64,000 nucleotides of DNA from Lacrimispora amygdalina (GTDB lineage: Bacteria > Bacillota > Clostridia > Lachnospirales > Lachnospiraceae), in the NCBI RefSeq assembly GCF_900205965.1, contig NZ_OAOF01000018.1:48474-112473 (forward strand), read 5' to 3'. The stretch's first letter is position 1, and each line of letters opens with the position of its first letter. Below are positions 63,036 through 64,000 of the stretch, in pieces. The notes under the pieces are model-generated. The model was given only the letters and a program-made list of their open reading frames with translations. It made no database searches and had not been told where the DNA came from. The translations under genes were made by a program, and so were the position numbers.

Positions 63036-64000
63036 TGACAGCGCAACAACTGAAAAATTCTATCCTCCAGATGGCAGTCCAGGGGAAACTGGTTCCTCAA
63101 GACCCCAATGATGAGCCGGCAAGTGTATTGTTGGAACGAATTCGTACAGAGAAAGAACGGCTGATTAAAGAGAAAAAAATAAAAAAGGAAAAGAATTCAT
63201 CTGTCATTTTTAGAGGTTCCGATAATTTGCCTTATGCCGACTTGCCGTTTGACGTGCCGGAGGGATGGGTTTGGGTGCGGCTTAATGACGTTGCCGCTAA
63301 CATTCATTATGGATATACTGCGTCTGCGCAACCAACTGGCAATGCAAAGTTGCTCAGAATAACCGACATCCAAAACAACGTGGTGTGTTGGCGCGATGTT
63401 CCGTTTTGTGAACCAATGGAAAGCGAATATGCGACTTATGGATTGAGCAATCGTGACATTATGATAGCCCGGACTGGGGGAACAATAGGCAAGTCGTATA
63501 TTGTACGAAATCTTGAAGGGCGTGCGGTATTTGCTTCGTATCTCATTCGAGTTATACCACTTGAATCCATCTACGAAGAATACTTAAAAGTCTTTTTGGA
63601 AACACCGTTCTATTGGGAGCAACTTAAGAGTTATTCGATGGGAACAGGACAACCGAATGTAAATGGACAGTCATTAAAGAAGCTGGTTCTCCCCCTTCCG
63701 CCACTCGCCGAGCAGCGCCGCATAGTCGCCCGCATAGAGGAACTGCTCCCGCACGTCGCGGACTATGCCGCCGCAGAGCAAAAGCTGACCGTGCTAAACG
63801 CGGCGTTCCCTGGCGACTTGAAGAAGTCCATTCTTCAAGCAGCGGTTATGGGCAAGCTCGTACCCCAAGACCCCGACGACGAACCTGCGTCGGCTCTTTT
63901 GGAGCGTATACGGGCGGAAAAGGAAGCCCTCATTAAAGCGGGCAAAATCAAGCGGGATAAGCGCGAGAGCGTCATATTCAGACGGGATAATTCTCATTAT
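63035..64000 (+). CDS. hsdS: Type I restriction specificity subunit, 3'-partial
   Basis: The frame is open to the window end, giving 322 residues. A conserved repeat with GKLVPQDPNDEPAS (about 20) and a coiled-coil KEK stretch precedes the first target recognition domain (about 70-215, DVPEGWVWVRLNDVA to GQPNVNGQSLKKLVLPLPP). AEQRRIVARIEELLPHV then leads to a second copy of the repeat, GKLVPQDPDDEPAS (near 273), and the second recognition domain lies outside. From about 63690 the DNA becomes clearly G+C-richer, with different codon choice, suggesting recombination. Confidence 0.93.
   Translation, partial: MTAQQLKNSILQMAVQGKLVPQDPNDEPASVLLERIRTEKERLIKEKKIKKEKNSSVIFRGSDNLPYADLPFDVPEGWVWVRLNDVAANIHYGYTASAQPTGNAKLLRITDIQNNVVCWRDVPFCEPMESEYATYGLSNRDIMIARTGGTIGKSYIVRNLEGRAVFASYLIRVIPLESIYEEYLKVFLETPFYWEQLKSYSMGTGQPNVNGQSLKKLVLPLPPLAEQRRIVARIEELLPHVADYAAAEQKLTVLNAAFPGDLKKSILQAAVMGKLVPQDPDDEPASALLERIRAEKEALIKAGKIKRDKRESVIFRRDNSHY

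Noticed and set aside
1..64000. CRISPR arrays, rRNA genes, insertion sequences and prophage genes
   Set aside because: Looked for direct repeats with regular spacers, conserved rRNA segments, transposase motifs and phage structural genes; none was seen.

Overview
This 64 kb window (roughly 40-45% G+C by eye) looks like the chromosome of an anaerobic Firmicute of the family Lachnospiraceae, plausibly a Lacrimispora/Clostridium-like species. The reasons are the NADP-type glutamate dehydrogenase, DUF3881 and TIGR01906 proteins, a V/A-type ATPase instead of an F-type operon, Cna-B surface proteins, choline-binding-like wall repeats and strong AGGAGG ribosome binding sites. The genus assignment is inference. 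No transposase, CRISPR array, rRNA or prophage structural gene was seen.

Layout. 1-15263: the 3' 15 kb of one giant LPXTG-anchored Cna-B/SpaA-type adhesin whose N-terminus lies outside the window. 15282-18000: gdhA, a DUF3881 gene and tRNA-Arg(CCT), each behind a promoter-like element followed by a short hairpin. 18001-22774 (minus): an Sfp-type phosphopantetheinyl transferase, then a zinc dehydrogenase plus DctPQM TRAP transporter operon. 23040-25720: a divergent GntR regulator, a permease split into two half-size genes and an alpha/beta hydrolase. 25889-29726: a small unknown protein, a secreted wall-binding protein, a ComEC-like metallo-beta-lactamase lipoprotein, DUF3006 and a DEDDh exonuclease. 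29723-34492 (minus): TRIC channel, TIGR01906 protein, D,D-carboxypeptidase and a KdpDE-like two-component pair. 34745-39076: citrate synthase, purple-acid-phosphatase-like enzyme and YibE/F. 39111-44170: a GntR/kinase pair divergent from an apparent cysteine/thiazoline operon (transporter, ATC-hydrolase family protein, L-cysteine desulfidase-like enzyme). 44314-47419: TetR, PutP and a LUD protein. 47483-55988 (minus): a nine-gene V-type ATPase operon. 56209-58436: a DUF4145/SH3 membrane protein, trmB and a 50-residue ORF. 58548-64000: tRNA-Lys(CTT) followed by a type I restriction-modification locus (hsdR, hsdM, truncated hsdS).

How the genes work together. The dehydrogenase/TRAP operon and its GntR regulator look like uptake and first oxidation of a sugar acid. 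The 40-44 kb locus looks like uptake and breakdown of a cyclic cysteine derivative to cysteine, then pyruvate, ammonia and sulfide; its two divergent promoters carry mirror-image operators over their -10 boxes. The V-ATPase operon is complete for the bacterial V/A type. The most distinctive features are the duplicated multi-domain block in the adhesin stalk, the cysteine/thiazoline locus with its mirrored operators, the split permease, and a compositionally mosaic hsdS at the right edge.
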